Notes: generated from the letters alone by a model not told the origin. Counted from the first letter of the stretch, positions 34,319-43,889 are shown. The stretch is 64,000 nucleotides of DNA from Campylobacter mucosalis (GCF_013372205.1 NZ_CP053831.1:1054001-1118000); one strand, 5' to 3'. Program-made: numbers and translations.

Positions 34319-36001
34319 AACTTCATAAATATAGTCACAATCTTTTATGCTGCTTAATCGGTGGGTGACTATGATAATAGTTTGGTTTTTATTATGTGAT
34401 AAAATTTCATGCATGATAGCCTTTTCTGTTTTTTCATCAAGTGCAGATGTGGCCTCATCTAGTATCAATATATCATAATCATTATACAAGGTTCTAGCTA
34501 TGGCAATGCGTTGTCTTTGCCCTCCACTCAGCTTTACACCATTGCTGCCTACATTCGTCTCCACACCATCTTTTAAGCCCATAACAAAATCATATAAACA
34601 TACTTTTTTAAGAACATCTACTATCTTATCGTCATCGCGATTATTTCCAAAATATATGTTTTCAGCTATACTCGCGTCAAACAGATAAATTCCTTGCGGG
34701 ACATAAGCTATTTTATTTCTCCATGATATTAAATTACTCTCATCCACACCTACACCATCAACAAACAATGTATTTTTGCTAGGTACAATAAGCCCCATAA
34801 TAATATCAATCATCGTTGATTTACCGCTACCACTAGGTCCAATAATAGCTATTTTGCTCCCCTTTTTTATACTTAAGTTAATATTTTTTAGCGCAGCGTG
34901 ATGATTATCGTAAGAAAAGCTAAGATTATTTAGCCTTATTTCATTTTTAAAATCAATACTATTATTTTTGAAATTTTCTTGTTTCATATTGTAAATTTCA
35001 TAAATAACATCAACAGCCCTATGATGATAAGCAATATAACCGTATGAGTTTAAAATTCTATTTGTTGATGGCACCATCCTATACATACCAAGTAGCATAA
35101 AGCTTAAAATATGAAGTCTCTCGCTTAAATTTGCACTATCATCTAAAACTATAAACAAAGCTATACTTATCAAAACCAAAAACATTATAGTCTCTAAAAA
35201 AATTCTAGGCATGTTGTTTAAAAATTGCATTCTAGTCGTTGATTTTCTAAAAATATTACTTGCATTTTTAAAATTTTCTTTAATTACATGCTGTTTTATA
35301 GTTGAAATTTTAAACATTTTATAGTTATTAAATACATGATAAATAGTATCAAAAAATTGTTTTTGATTTTCCTCCCTATGTTTTCCATATTTTTTTAGCC
35401 TAGGTGAGACAATCTTTAAAAGCACAAAAACTGCCACAAATAGCATAAGAGTAATAAATATGGTGAGCTTAAAATCAACATACAACATAAAAACATAGAT
35501 ACAAACAGTAATCATAAGCTCGACTACTATGGTTAAAAAATTATTAATTGATATACATATATTGTAAGCCTCATTTATTATGCTTTTACTAATGTCTGAC
35601 TCTTTTATATTTGTAAAATCAACATAGCTTAAATGGAGTAGTTTTTTAAATATATTTTGTGAAATTTCTGAATACCTACCCTCTGTAAAACGAGATGTAA
35701 CATAGGTATAAAGCATTAAAATAATAGCCCTAAAACAATAAAACAAAATAAGACAAATACCAACAAATACTGTAAAATGCGTAGGGACTTTAAAATTAAA
35801 TAGATTATAAATAAATAACAAAATTTTGTTATTAAAAATATAATTGCTGTCATTTATAATCGCGACAAACGGCATTATTAAAGATATAGCAAAAAGCTCA
35901 ACAAAAGAGACAAAAAGCGAAAATAAAAAGATAAAAAAGAGCCTTTGCCTATCCTTTTTACTAAAAATAAAATTGACTTTTTTTATAAAGTTAAACAACA
36001 A
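34292..36001 (-). CDS. PglK-like ABC flippase for lipid-linked oligosaccharide
   Basis: A 569-residue half-size ABC exporter. About six membrane helices occupy residues 1-320. The ATPase domain has Walker A GPSGSGKST, the Q-loop in IAYVPQGIYLF, signature LSGGQRQRIAIART and Walker B ILILDEATSALDE. It resembles C. jejuni PglK (564 residues), which flips the undecaprenyl-linked heptasaccharide. The start is TTG (two adjacent TTG codons; AGGA lies three to six bases upstream). No oligosaccharyltransferase or O-antigen ligase is in the window, so the destination of its cargo is open. It is a single-gene unit, convergent with cst and divergent from the GT2 at 36105. Confidence 0.88.
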   Translation of the reverse strand: MLFNFIKKVNFIFSKKDRQRLFFIFLFSLFVSFVELFAISLIMPFVAIINDSNYIFNNKILLFIYNLFNFKVPTHFTVFVGICLILFYCFRAIILMLYTYVTSRFTEGRYSEISQNIFKKLLHLSYVDFTNIKESDISKSIINEAYNICISINNFLTIVVELMITVCIYVFMLYVDFKLTIFITLMLFVAVFVLLKIVSPRLKKYGKHREENQKQFFDTIYHVFNNYKMFKISTIKQHVIKENFKNASNIFRKSTTRMQFLNNMPRIFLETIMFLVLISIALFIVLDDSANLSERLHILSFMLLGMYRMVPSTNRILNSYGYIAYHHRAVDVIYEIYNMKQENFKNNSIDFKNEIRLNNLSFSYDNHHAALKNINLSIKKGSKIAIIGPSGSGKSTMIDIIMGLIVPSKNTLFVDGVGVDESNLISWRNKIAYVPQGIYLFDASIAENIYFGNNRDDDKIVDVLKKVCLYDFVMGLKDGVETNVGSNGVKLSGGQRQRIAIARTLYNDYDILILDEATSALDEKTEKAIMHEILSHNKNQTIIIVTHRLSSIKDCDYIYEVKNGLLSQI

Positions 36002-36104
36002 ACATCCTATTAAGCTAAAGAATTTTAAGAATTATTATATTAAAATATCGTTTAAAATTTTATTATTTTCATAACGCTTAAGAATCATAATAAAGGTCTA
36101 TTTT

Positions 36105-37076
36105 ATGAGTAACTATAAAGTCTCCATTATTACACCGATTTACGGAGTTGAAAAATATATAAAAAAATGTGCAATTTCACTTTTTGAGCAAGATTTTAAA
36201 GATATTGAGTATATTTTTGTAAACGACTGCACAAAGGATAAAAGTATTGAAATTTTAAAAGATGTGATACAAAACTATCCAAATAAAAATATAAAAATCA
36301 TAAACCACGATAAAAATAAAGGTTTAGGTCAAGCTAGAAAAACCGGCACACAACTAGCAAATGGTGAATATATTATGCATATTGATTCAGATGACTGGTG
36401 TGAGCACGACATGATAAGTGCGCTTTATCAAGCAGCAAAAGAGAAAAATGCAGATATCGTAAGCTGCAATTGGATAGAAGAGTATGGCAATAACAGTAGT
36501 TCAAAGCTCATACAGCACAATTACAATAAACTAAATGGTAGTGACTGTTATTTTGATTTTTTAGGTGGGTATATTCTTGCTCCAAATGTTTGGAGTAAAT
36601 TTTATAAAAAAGAGCTTTTTAATGATGTAAAATTTGCGGATTTTTCATACGGAGAAGATCTATTTTTAAATACACAAATTTTTAAAAAAGCCAAAAAAGT
36701 CATATTTTTAAATAAAGCATTTGTGCATTATAATAAAGAAAATACAAACTCAATAACCCATCATCAAAAAGACATAAAAGAAGAGTTTATACACCTTCAT
36801 AAGAGTATTTATGGTCTACTTAAAACAAAGATTGAAAAAAATATCAAAGATAGGTATATTTTAATAACTTGCATAAAACTATTTTACCCACACCATAAAG
36901 AAGTTATAGATAAAATAGATCCAAAAATTTATAGTCTCAAAACGATATGGGGAGGGGTAGGAGCTAAAATTAATAGCTTAAATTTTATAAAAAAGATAGT
37001 TTATAGCTTGGTTTTAATAAAATGTGGTTTTATTTTTAGGCTAGCATTAAATTTCAAAAAACGCCTAAAACTTTAA
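36105..37076 (+). CDS. GT2 glycosyltransferase with an interrupted G tract
   Basis: A 323-residue GT-A transferase, paralogue of 28366 and 38805. VSIITPIYGVEKYIKKC, IFVNDCTKDKSIEIL, ARKTGTQLANGEYIMHIDSDDW and a basic, hydrophobic C-terminus are shared. AAAGG lies eight bases before the ATG. Near its 3' end (about residue 283) the codons TGG GGA GGG GTA contain GGGGAGGGG, a G run broken by one A. It is not expected to slip, but looks like a tract that lost its variability. It is the first of three plus-strand transferase genes. Confidence 0.85.
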   Translation: MSNYKVSIITPIYGVEKYIKKCAISLFEQDFKDIEYIFVNDCTKDKSIEILKDVIQNYPNKNIKIINHDKNKGLGQARKTGTQLANGEYIMHIDSDDWCEHDMISALYQAAKEKNADIVSCNWIEEYGNNSSSKLIQHNYNKLNGSDCYFDFLGGYILAPNVWSKFYKKELFNDVKFADFSYGEDLFLNTQIFKKAKKVIFLNKAFVHYNKENTNSITHHQKDIKEEFIHLHKSIYGLLKTKIEKNIKDRYILITCIKLFYPHHKEVIDKIDPKIYSLKTIWGGVGAKINSLNFIKKIVYSLVLIKCGFIFRLALNFKKRLKL

Positions 37077-37173
37077 AAAAGATATCAGCACCTGTGAGAT
37101 AATTGTAAACTCATACTTTCATATTTAACTTGTGCCATAGAAGTAATTTATACAGCCAATATAAAAGAAAAAA

Positions 37174-37182
37174 TGATATAAT
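37174..37182 (+). promoter_or_regulatory. Extended -10 promoter before the 37250 gene
   Basis: TGATATAAT is identical to the box at 26250. It lies inside the open frame that would start at 37130, which argues that translation begins later, at TTG 37250. Confidence 0.5.
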
Positions 37183-37249
37183 CAACAAGATTTTTTACAT
37201 GGTGCCTAAAACTATTACAAGAGGCATAAAAGAGCTAGGGAGTTTGTAT

Positions 37250-38056
37250 TTGACTAAAATTTGCATTGTGGTTTCTACGATGGATTTAAAAGAACCAAAT
37301 AAACTTATAAAAAGACTAAATGTAAAAACTGACTGTATTATTATAAATCAAACAAACTATGATAGTACCGAGATGTTAAGCTTTGAAAATTTTAATGTAA
37401 AAATCATACATACAACTTCAAAAGGACTAAGTAAAAGCAGAAATTTAGGGCTAAGTTTAGCAGATTTAGATACTGATTTTATATATTTTGCCGATGATAA
37501 TTTTAAGTTTGTTGATAACTATTTAGAAATTTTAAATAGCAATTTAAACAGCTTTTATAATATTTTTGCTTTTAGCGTTACAAGAAATGGCAAACGAGAC
37601 GGACGGGAAAATTTTATACATACTTCGCCTAAAAAAATAGGCTACATAGGCTCAATGAGACTTATGACACCGCAAATAATTTTTGATTTTAAATTCTTAA
37701 AAGATAAAAATATAAAATTTGACGAGCAGTTTGGTAGCGGAGCTCAATTTGGTAGCGGAGAGGAAAATATCTTGCTTTTTGAGTGCCTCAAAAAGGGTGC
37801 AAAAACAAAAGGTATACAAGTTAAACTTGGAGAAAAATTAGATATAAGGCAATCAACGTGGTTTAGAGGCCTTGATAGTGAGTTTTTGTTTAATAGGGGT
37901 GCAATATTTGCCAAAATGTCAAAAAGATATTCAAATATCTTAATAGTTCAGTTTTTGTTTAGAAAATATAAATTATATAAAAAAAATAATATCAGCTTTT
38001 TAAGGGCTTTAAATTTAATGATGGCTGGCAAAAGATATATTTTGGGGCAAAAATGA
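37250..38056 (+). CDS. GT2-like glycosyltransferase (divergent)
   Basis: A 268-residue protein beginning LTKICIVVSTMDLKEPN, with HTTSKGLSKSRNLGLS, YFADDNFKF (acidic donor-binding site) and a paired GSGAQFGSGEEN. The order (beta-alpha-beta start, KSRN, DDN) is that of small GT2 enzymes, but it differs from the three GT2 paralogues here. I use TTG at 37250: AGGGAG lies seven bases upstream and the promoter at 37174 would fall inside a longer frame from 37130. The end overlaps the next gene by four bases (ATGA). Donor and acceptor unknown. Confidence 0.75.
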   Translation: MTKICIVVSTMDLKEPNKLIKRLNVKTDCIIINQTNYDSTEMLSFENFNVKIIHTTSKGLSKSRNLGLSLADLDTDFIYFADDNFKFVDNYLEILNSNLNSFYNIFAFSVTRNGKRDGRENFIHTSPKKIGYIGSMRLMTPQIIFDFKFLKDKNIKFDEQFGSGAQFGSGEENILLFECLKKGAKTKGIQVKLGEKLDIRQSTWFRGLDSEFLFNRGAIFAKMSKRYSNILIVQFLFRKYKLYKKNNISFLRALNLMMAGKRYILGQK

Positions 38057-38808
38057 GCGATTTAGTCTCAATCATTATGCCTTCATATAATTCGCAAGGT
38101 TTTATAAAAGATGCAATTGCCTCAGTAGTAAATCAAACTTATATAAATTGGGAGCTTATAATTGTTGACGATAACTCGTTAAACCAAAATGAAATAGAAC
38201 AAATAGCATCTAGTTTTAATGATAAAAGAATAATATTTATCAAAAATAGTCTACGGGGGGGGGCAGCAAAGGCTAGAAATATCGCTACAAAAGTAGCCAA
38301 AGGTAGATATATAGCCTTTTTAGATAGTGATGATATTTTTAAGCCAAATAAGCTTAAAGTACAAGTTGAATTTTTAGTTAAATTTAACTTAGCTTTTACT
38401 TATAGCTCGTATGATTTAATAGACACACAAGGCAAAAAAATAGGAGAATTTAAAACTAATCTAGAAATTACGCACAATGATTTACTTAAAACTTGCTCTA
38501 TTGGGTGCTCTAGTGTGATATATGATACAAACAAACTAGGTAAGATCTTTATGCAAAACTTTAAAAATAGGGAGGACTACGTAACTTGGCTTGAAATCAC
38601 AAAGACACTAAAAATTGTTAAAGGTATAGAGCAACCGCTTTTAGATTATAGAATTTACAAAAATCAAACTTCATCAAATAAGCTAAAAATGGCAAAGTAT
38701 CAGTGGAAAGTTTATAGAAACCATGAAAATTTAGGTCTCTTAAAAAGCATTTACTACTTTTTACACTACACTGTAAATGGACTTTTAAAATACAAAATTA
38801 AACGCTAA
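38053..38808 (+). CDS. GT2 glycosyltransferase, phase-variable
   Basis: A 251-residue GT-A transferase. VSIIMPSYNSQGFIKDAIASV, WELIIVDDNS and KARNIATKVAKGRYIAFLDSDDIF (DxD motif DSDD) are textbook. It is of the short WcaA/TagX kind. A G9 tract at residues 68-71 (Arg-Gly-Gly-Ala) lies in the loop before the KARN helix. At G9 the gene is open; G8 or G10 would leave only about 70 residues, a clean OFF switch. It ends four bases into the convergent gene at 38805. Confidence 0.87.
   Translation: MSDLVSIIMPSYNSQGFIKDAIASVVNQTYINWELIIVDDNSLNQNEIEQIASSFNDKRIIFIKNSLRGGAAKARNIATKVAKGRYIAFLDSDDIFKPNKLKVQVEFLVKFNLAFTYSSYDLIDTQGKKIGEFKTNLEITHNDLLKTCSIGCSSVIYDTNKLGKIFMQNFKNREDYVTWLEITKTLKIVKGIEQPLLDYRIYKNQTSSNKLKMAKYQWKVYRNHENLGLLKSIYYFLHYTVNGLLKYKIKR
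38255..38263 (+). repeat. G9 tract inside the GT2 gene at 38053
   Basis: Nine consecutive G, read CGG GGG GGG GCA. In frame as sequenced. Confidence 0.9.
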
Positions 38809-39767
38809 TTTTTTCTTGTATTTCTAAAAATTTGTCTAACTATCCTAAACAAAAACTCCAAACCAAAAAATGGCAATGAAGAAACTATTTTTTGCACAAA
38901 AGTGTAGTTTTTAGAGCTAAGTATTAAAAATATATTTACTGCTTTTTTATCTATTCTTTTTAATGCGTTTATCAAATTTGTCTCTACATTATAAAATACT
39001 ATCTTAATAAGTCTAGCCCTATGGAGTTTAATAATCTCACTATTAGCACCGATGCTTTCTAAAAAATCAAGCAAATTTAAGTGCATGAGTTTTAAATCAT
39101 CAATTGTCCTTTGATTAATTTTTGTACTCAGGCTATTTTTATTTAGCTTATTGTAGTGAAAAAATGGCTTTGGTATATAAGCTACTTTTTTAACTATGTT
39201 AAAAATTTGAGCCATCAGGTATTGGTCTTCTCCGTAGCTAAAATTAGCAAATTTAATATCTTTTAAAAGATCACGTTTTATTAGTTTATTTGGAAGTGAT
39301 GGGAGTATAAAACCACCAATTAATGCTTTTAAATGCTCGTTTTCTCTTAGTTTGTTATATTTTTCTCTGACGTATATTTGTCTATTTTTATATTCAAAAA
39401 TCATATCACACACAACCATATCAGCATTTTGTGTGATAGCTAGATTTATCATTTCACTTATCATGCCTTGCTCATAAAAATCATCACTATCGGCAAATAA
39501 AACATACTCGCCACTAGCATTATCAAGACCAGTTTTTCTAGTTTGCTGCGAGCCTTTGTTTTGTAGGTGGTTAATGATTTTAAAATCATATCCTACCCCC
39601 CCCGTTTTTATGGTTTTTTCTAAAATACTCATGCTATCATCAGTACAAGCATCATTTATAAAAATATACTCAATATCTTTAAAATCTTGCTCTAAAAGCG
39701 AAGTTACGCATCTTTGTAAAAAAGATGATGAGTTATAGATAGGGATTATTATTGAGATTTTTTTCAT
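38805..39767 (-). CDS. GT2 glycosyltransferase, phase-variable
   Basis: A 320-residue GT-A transferase, paralogue of 28366 and 36105. ISIIIPIYNSSSFLQRC, FINDACTDDSMSIL, TRKTGLDNASGEYVLFADSDDF. I start at the ATG at 39767, whose ATGA overlaps the stop of the fucosyltransferase gene; an ATG four codons upstream is in frame. A G8 tract (residues 55-58, Thr-Gly-Gly-Val) fills the surface loop where the paralogues have Tyr-Pro-Asn. At G8 the frame is open. It is the last gene of the manB-led operon, so it probably extends a fucosylated or adjacent structure, which is inference. Confidence 0.86.
   Translation of the reverse strand: MKKISIIIPIYNSSSFLQRCVTSLLEQDFKDIEYIFINDACTDDSMSILEKTIKTGGVGYDFKIINHLQNKGSQQTRKTGLDNASGEYVLFADSDDFYEQGMISEMINLAITQNADMVVCDMIFEYKNRQIYVREKYNKLRENEHLKALIGGFILPSLPNKLIKRDLLKDIKFANFSYGEDQYLMAQIFNIVKKVAYIPKPFFHYNKLNKNSLSTKINQRTIDDLKLMHLNLLDFLESIGANSEIIKLHRARLIKIVFYNVETNLINALKRIDKKAVNIFLILSSKNYTFVQKIVSSLPFFGLEFLFRIVRQIFRNTRKN
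39596..39603 (-). repeat. G8 (C8 on plus) tract inside the GT2 gene at 38805
   Basis: Eight consecutive C on the plus strand, read ACG GGG GGG GTA in the coding strand. In frame as sequenced. Confidence 0.88.
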
Positions 39768-40609
39768 ACTCTTATCCATTCATTTGGGATTAAATCACTA
39801 GTTTGACTTTGAAGTTTGGCATTACTAAACCAAATTTTTGGAGCGATGACTATTTTATTTTGATTTTGATTTAAGTAAGCACCCCACCAACTAAATGTAC
39901 TATTTGCAATTATGTTATTTTGACATAAACTCATCAGGTAAATATCTTCATGCGGTAGCCTATCGCTACTATCAACATAAAAAGCATTGTTTAGTTTTAG
40001 ATTTCCTTTTGCCCATTCTATGTCATCTGAGAAGATAAAATATGTCAAATCTCCACATTTTTGTTCTAAAAAATCAGTAGCATCTTGATAGTATTTTAAA
40101 TCGCAAACACCATGATAGTTTATATTTTTGCCTAACAAATAATCACCTCGTCTAATGTGAATAGAGCAACTATTTTGCGTAATTTTATCTTTTATGCTAA
40201 TGGCGTAATTTGATAGCGTTGTTTTTAATACAAATTGATTTAACAAAATATCTTTAATATCACAAAAGTATTTCTCACTTTGAAAATAACCCTCTATATA
40301 GACTTTATCATTTGGTGTTTTGAAACTTTCATCAAAAAGCAAACTTTCTTCTCGCTTTATTTTTAAAAGTCCAAACTTTTTTAAAATTTTAAAAACTACA
40401 CCATTGCTATAAAACTTAGCATTTTTGTTACCGCTTAAAGTAGCTAAATCGATATTATATTTATCTAGCTGGTATCCGCCATGAAGCTTGTAAGTTTTAT
40501 AAACAGAGGTATCCATTTTTACATTATATCCGCCAATCGAAAGCATTTTTGCATAAGCATAGCAAAACATTTGATTACCCAAACCACCAACTATTTTTAC
40601 TATTATCAT
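39764..40609 (-). CDS. GT11 alpha-1,2-fucosyltransferase
   Basis: A 281-residue transferase. IVGGLGNQMFCYAYAKML opens the protein. SIHIRRGDYLLG near residue 150 is the HxRRGDY motif that binds GDP-fucose, and NNIIANSTFSWWGAYLNQ near 235 is the third family block. These are diagnostic of GT11 enzymes such as H. pylori FutC and WbsJ, which make the H-antigen linkage. It starts with an ATGA overlap with the GT4 gene and lies in the same operon as the GDP-fucose genes. No homopolymer tract is in the gene itself, unlike H. pylori futC. Confidence 0.93.
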   Translation of the reverse strand: MIIVKIVGGLGNQMFCYAYAKMLSIGGYNVKMDTSVYKTYKLHGGYQLDKYNIDLATLSGNKNAKFYSNGVVFKILKKFGLLKIKREESLLFDESFKTPNDKVYIEGYFQSEKYFCDIKDILLNQFVLKTTLSNYAISIKDKITQNSCSIHIRRGDYLLGKNINYHGVCDLKYYQDATDFLEQKCGDLTYFIFSDDIEWAKGNLKLNNAFYVDSSDRLPHEDIYLMSLCQNNIIANSTFSWWGAYLNQNQNKIVIAPKIWFSNAKLQSQTSDLIPNEWIRV

Positions 40610-41715
40610 TTTAAAAACTCATCATTAAATTTAGCAACTATCTGCTTTATATTAAGCCCATCTTTTGCTTTTTGATAAACTAACTTTGCCTCTTTTTCCC
40701 ACATATCTTCATCACCCAAAATTTCATCTATCTTTTTTATAAAATAACTCATGTTTAGTGCTAATACATTGCCGACTTTTAAACTTATAAATGGCACAGC
40801 TTTTGCCATAGACTCAACAATAACCATAGGAAAAACTTCAAGCTTACTAGAATGTAAAAACAAAACAGCATCATTAAGCAACTTCTCGGTCTGCTCTCGT
40901 GAAATTTTAAAATAAAACTCAACATTCCTAAAGCCATACTTTTTATCAAATTTGGCTTTTAAATTTTTAAGCTTTGACAGATATAATTCTCCACTATCGC
41001 CAATTAATTTAAGTGAATATTTAAGCGATGACTTGCTCTTACAGTAACACTCCATTAAAAACTCTTGATTTTTTAAAGGCTGATAATTTGATATATTTAT
41101 AATGTGTTTTCTATCTTTAAAGTCTTTAAAATATGGTGCCATAAAATCGGAACTAATGCCATTTGATAAAAAAGAGTAATGACATAAACCATGTTTTTTT
41201 AAAAACTCGCTTCCGCTTGTGTTTTCATGAAGTAAAAATATATGATCATATTTTTTAAAAATTTTGCTTAACTTTTTATAATAAGCATAGACCTTATAAA
41301 TAGACTTAAAATTTATAAAAATTCTCTTATAGCGAAGTAACTTTCTGTATAGCGAAAATCCGTGTGAATGTAAGAATTTTTTCTTTGCCTTTAACTCATC
41401 TAAATAATCTAGTAAATAATCCATGCTCCAAATTTGAGTGCATTCATTTATCATCACATCACATTCGTAATTTTTAACAAAATCTATATACTTTTGTTTT
41501 TCATTACCTTCATAATGATAATGAAAAAATCCACCACGTATCTTAAATTCTACTATTTTTACACCGTTATGCTCTGAAAAACACCTATTTTGATAGCCAG
41601 TAGCTACCAAAACATCGTGCCCTAATGACACAAGTTGTTCGCTTAGTGCACCAACGCTACTTGCCATACCAGTTTTTAATGGATAAAACTGCTCAGTTGT
41701 TATTAAAATTTTCAT
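40606..41715 (-). CDS. GT4 glycosyltransferase
   Basis: A 369-residue GT-B enzyme. [27 protein letters not shown] at the start has the acceptor-side Gly-rich loop. ISNYQPLKNQEFLMECYCK and SSKLEVFPMVIVESMAKAVPFIS (Glu-x7-Glu) mark the GT4 donor domain. I start at the ATG at 41715; the frame extends five codons further. Either way it overlaps fcl by more than 20 bases. Located between fcl and the fucosyltransferase in one operon. Sugar specificity not determinable. Confidence 0.84.
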   Translation of the reverse strand: MKILITTEQFYPLKTGMASSVGALSEQLVSLGHDVLVATGYQNRCFSEHNGVKIVEFKIRGGFFHYHYEGNEKQKYIDFVKNYECDVMINECTQIWSMDYLLDYLDELKAKKKFLHSHGFSLYRKLLRYKRIFINFKSIYKVYAYYKKLSKIFKKYDHIFLLHENTSGSEFLKKHGLCHYSFLSNGISSDFMAPYFKDFKDRKHIINISNYQPLKNQEFLMECYCKSKSSLKYSLKLIGDSGELYLSKLKNLKAKFDKKYGFRNVEFYFKISREQTEKLLNDAVLFLHSSKLEVFPMVIVESMAKAVPFISLKVGNVLALNMSYFIKKIDEILGDEDMWEKEAKLVYQKAKDGLNIKQIVAKFNDEFLK

Positions 41716-42754
41716 TTTTATACCACTCATAAACCATTCTTATGCCTTCATGTAATGAAATTTTATGCTTGTAGCCAAGATTATTAAGTCTAGAACAATC
41801 ACTTAATTTTATCAGTGTTCCATTAGGCTTTGATGTATCAAGCTCTATCTCGCCTTTAAAGCCCACGATATTTTTTATCATATTTGCTAATTCTAAAATA
41901 GAAATATCACTTCCTGTACCTATATTTATGTGTGTATTTCTTATTTCTTTGCTATTTTTATCACACAAATCTTTAAAATCTATATTTTCTAGAATAAAAA
42001 TAGAAGCATCCGCCATATCATCAGAATGTAAAAATTCACGCCTTGGCTCACCACTTCCCCATATCTCAACTCTATCTTTAAAAATGCCAAATTTATTAAG
42101 ATAAGCAAGTGCCTCATCTAGATTTTGCATTTTTAAATCTTTTAATATTTCATCATACTTTTGCTCATTCAGTAACTTCGCTAAGTGAAATTTTCTTACC
42201 AAAGCTGGCAAAACGTGCGATGTCTCTAAATCAAAATTATCATTTGGTCCATATAAATTTGTAGGCATTACAGATATAAAATTTGTTCCATATTGCAGAT
42301 TATAACTTTCACACATTTTTATACCAGCTATTTTAGCAATAGCGTATGGTTCATTTGTGTATTCTAATGGACCAGTTAATAAACAATCCTCGCTCATAGG
42401 CTGCGGTGCGTTTCTTGGGTATATGCAAGTGCTCCCTAAAAATAATAATTTTTTAACACCATGTTTATATGAATAACGTATTACATTATTTTGAATTGCC
42501 AAATTTTCATATATAAAATCAGCCCTATATTTATTATTTGCTACAATGCCACCAACTTTTGCAGCAGCTAGGACCACATACTCTGGTCTTTGCGCATAAA
42601 AAAACTCCTCCGTTGCTTTTTGGTCTGTCAAATCAAGCTGTGAGTGTGTTTTTAAAAGTAGATTACTATATCCTTTTGATGTTAAATTTCTAACCAAAGC
42701 AGAGCCTACTAAACCCGTATGACCAGCTATGTAAATTTTACTATCTTTATTCAT
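41693..42754 (-). CDS. fcl: GDP-L-fucose synthase
   Basis: A 353-residue epimerase/reductase (SDR) that turns GDP-4-keto-6-deoxymannose into GDP-L-fucose. NAD(P)-binding [11 protein letters not shown], the catalytic Ser in FLGSTCIYP and the YAIAKIAG Tyr-x3-Lys are seen, along with [12 protein letters not shown] and [11 protein letters not shown]. About 30 residues around 195-225 form an insertion-like helical segment. It overlaps gmd by eight bases and follows it in pathway order. Confidence 0.94.
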   Translation of the reverse strand: MNKDSKIYIAGHTGLVGSALVRNLTSKGYSNLLLKTHSQLDLTDQKATEEFFYAQRPEYVVLAAAKVGGIVANNKYRADFIYENLAIQNNVIRYSYKHGVKKLLFLGSTCIYPRNAPQPMSEDCLLTGPLEYTNEPYAIAKIAGIKMCESYNLQYGTNFISVMPTNLYGPNDNFDLETSHVLPALVRKFHLAKLLNEQKYDEILKDLKMQNLDEALAYLNKFGIFKDRVEIWGSGEPRREFLHSDDMADASIFILENIDFKDLCDKNSKEIRNTHINIGTGSDISILELANMIKNIVGFKGEIELDTSKPNGTLIKLSDCSRLNNLGYKHKISLHEGIRMVYEWYKNENFNNN

Positions 42755-43889
42755 AATACCTCATTACATTATATCCACCATTTTTAAGATAGATATCTTT
42801 TCTCATAAGCTTTAAATCCGATTTCATCATATCATCTACTAAATTTTGCAGATTAAACTCTCGCTTCCAGCCTAACTTTTGCTCCGCTTTACTTGGATCT
42901 CCAAGAAGCAAATCAACTTCTGTTGGTCTAAAATACCTTGGATCAACGCAAACTACAATATCTCCTTGTTTTAGGTGAGATAAATTAAGCCCTAATTCAC
43001 TACTTCTATTTGCATCAATCTTATTTATAACACCAACCTCTTCTATGCCAACGCCTTTAAATTCCAAAGTCATACCGACATACTCAAAAGCAAATCTGAC
43101 AAAATCTCTAACAGCAGTGGTTTGACCAGTCGCTATCACCCAATCTTCTGGCTCAGGGGCTTGTAAAATCATCCACATCATTTTCACATAGTCTTTTGCG
43201 TGTCCCCAGTCCCTTTTTGCATCAAGATTACCTAGATATAGCCTATTTTCAAGCCCGAGTGCTATTTTTGAAACAGCTCTTGTGATTTTTCTTGTTACAA
43301 ATGTTTCGCCTCTTACTGGACTTTCGTGGTTAAACAAAATTCCATTACAAGCAAACATTCCGTAAGCCTCTCTATAATTTACAGTTATCCAATATGCATA
43401 CATCTTTGCTACCGCATAAGGGCTTCTTGGATAAAATGGTGTTTTTTCGCTCTGAGGTATCTCTTGAACTTTACCATATAATTCAGAAGTAGAAGCCTGA
43501 TAGATCTTTGTCTTTTTCTCTAATCCGAGCAACCTTACAGCCTCTAAAATTCTAAGAGTTCCTGTGCCATCAGCATTTGCAACGTATTCAGGTGTCTGAA
43601 ACGATACATGAACGTGACTCATTGCTGCTAGGTTATAAATTTCGTCTGGTTGTGTGTCTTGTATGATTTTTGCTAAATTCATACTATCTGTCATATCACC
43701 ATAATGCAGATGTAGTTTTAGGTTATTTTCGTGTGGATCTTGATACAGATGATCTATTCTATCTGTATTAAAAAGGGAACTTCGCCTTTTAATGCCATGA
43801 ACTTCGTAATCATTTTTTAACAAAAATTCAGCCAAATAAGAACCATCTTGTCCAGTTATACCAGTTATAAGCGCTACTCTTTTGCTCAT
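42747..43889 (-). CDS. gmd: GDP-mannose 4,6-dehydratase
   Basis: A 380-residue SDR making GDP-4-keto-6-deoxymannose. [35 protein letters not shown], the catalytic triad regions (ASTSELYGK and [12 protein letters not shown]), [20 protein letters not shown] and [12 protein letters not shown] are all present. The start has an ATGA overlap with manC. With fcl it commits GDP-mannose to GDP-fucose (or GDP-rhamnose if another reductase were used). Confidence 0.95.
   Translation of the reverse strand: MSKRVALITGITGQDGSYLAEFLLKNDYEVHGIKRRSSLFNTDRIDHLYQDPHENNLKLHLHYGDMTDSMNLAKIIQDTQPDEIYNLAAMSHVHVSFQTPEYVANADGTGTLRILEAVRLLGLEKKTKIYQASTSELYGKVQEIPQSEKTPFYPRSPYAVAKMYAYWITVNYREAYGMFACNGILFNHESPVRGETFVTRKITRAVSKIALGLENRLYLGNLDAKRDWGHAKDYVKMMWMILQAPEPEDWVIATGQTTAVRDFVRFAFEYVGMTLEFKGVGIEEVGVINKIDANRSSELGLNLSHLKQGDIVVCVDPRYFRPTEVDLLLGDPSKAEQKLGWKREFNLQNLVDDMMKSDLKLMRKDIYLKNGGYNVMRYYE

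Noticed and set aside
34292-36001. MsbA/lipid A flippase
   Set aside because: The fold is the same, but N-terminal sequence, length and locus fit PglK-type oligosaccharide flippases better.
37130-37249. ATG start 40 codons upstream for the 37250 transferase
   Set aside because: A strong extended -10 box lies inside this stretch and a good ribosome site precedes TTG 37250, where the family fold begins.
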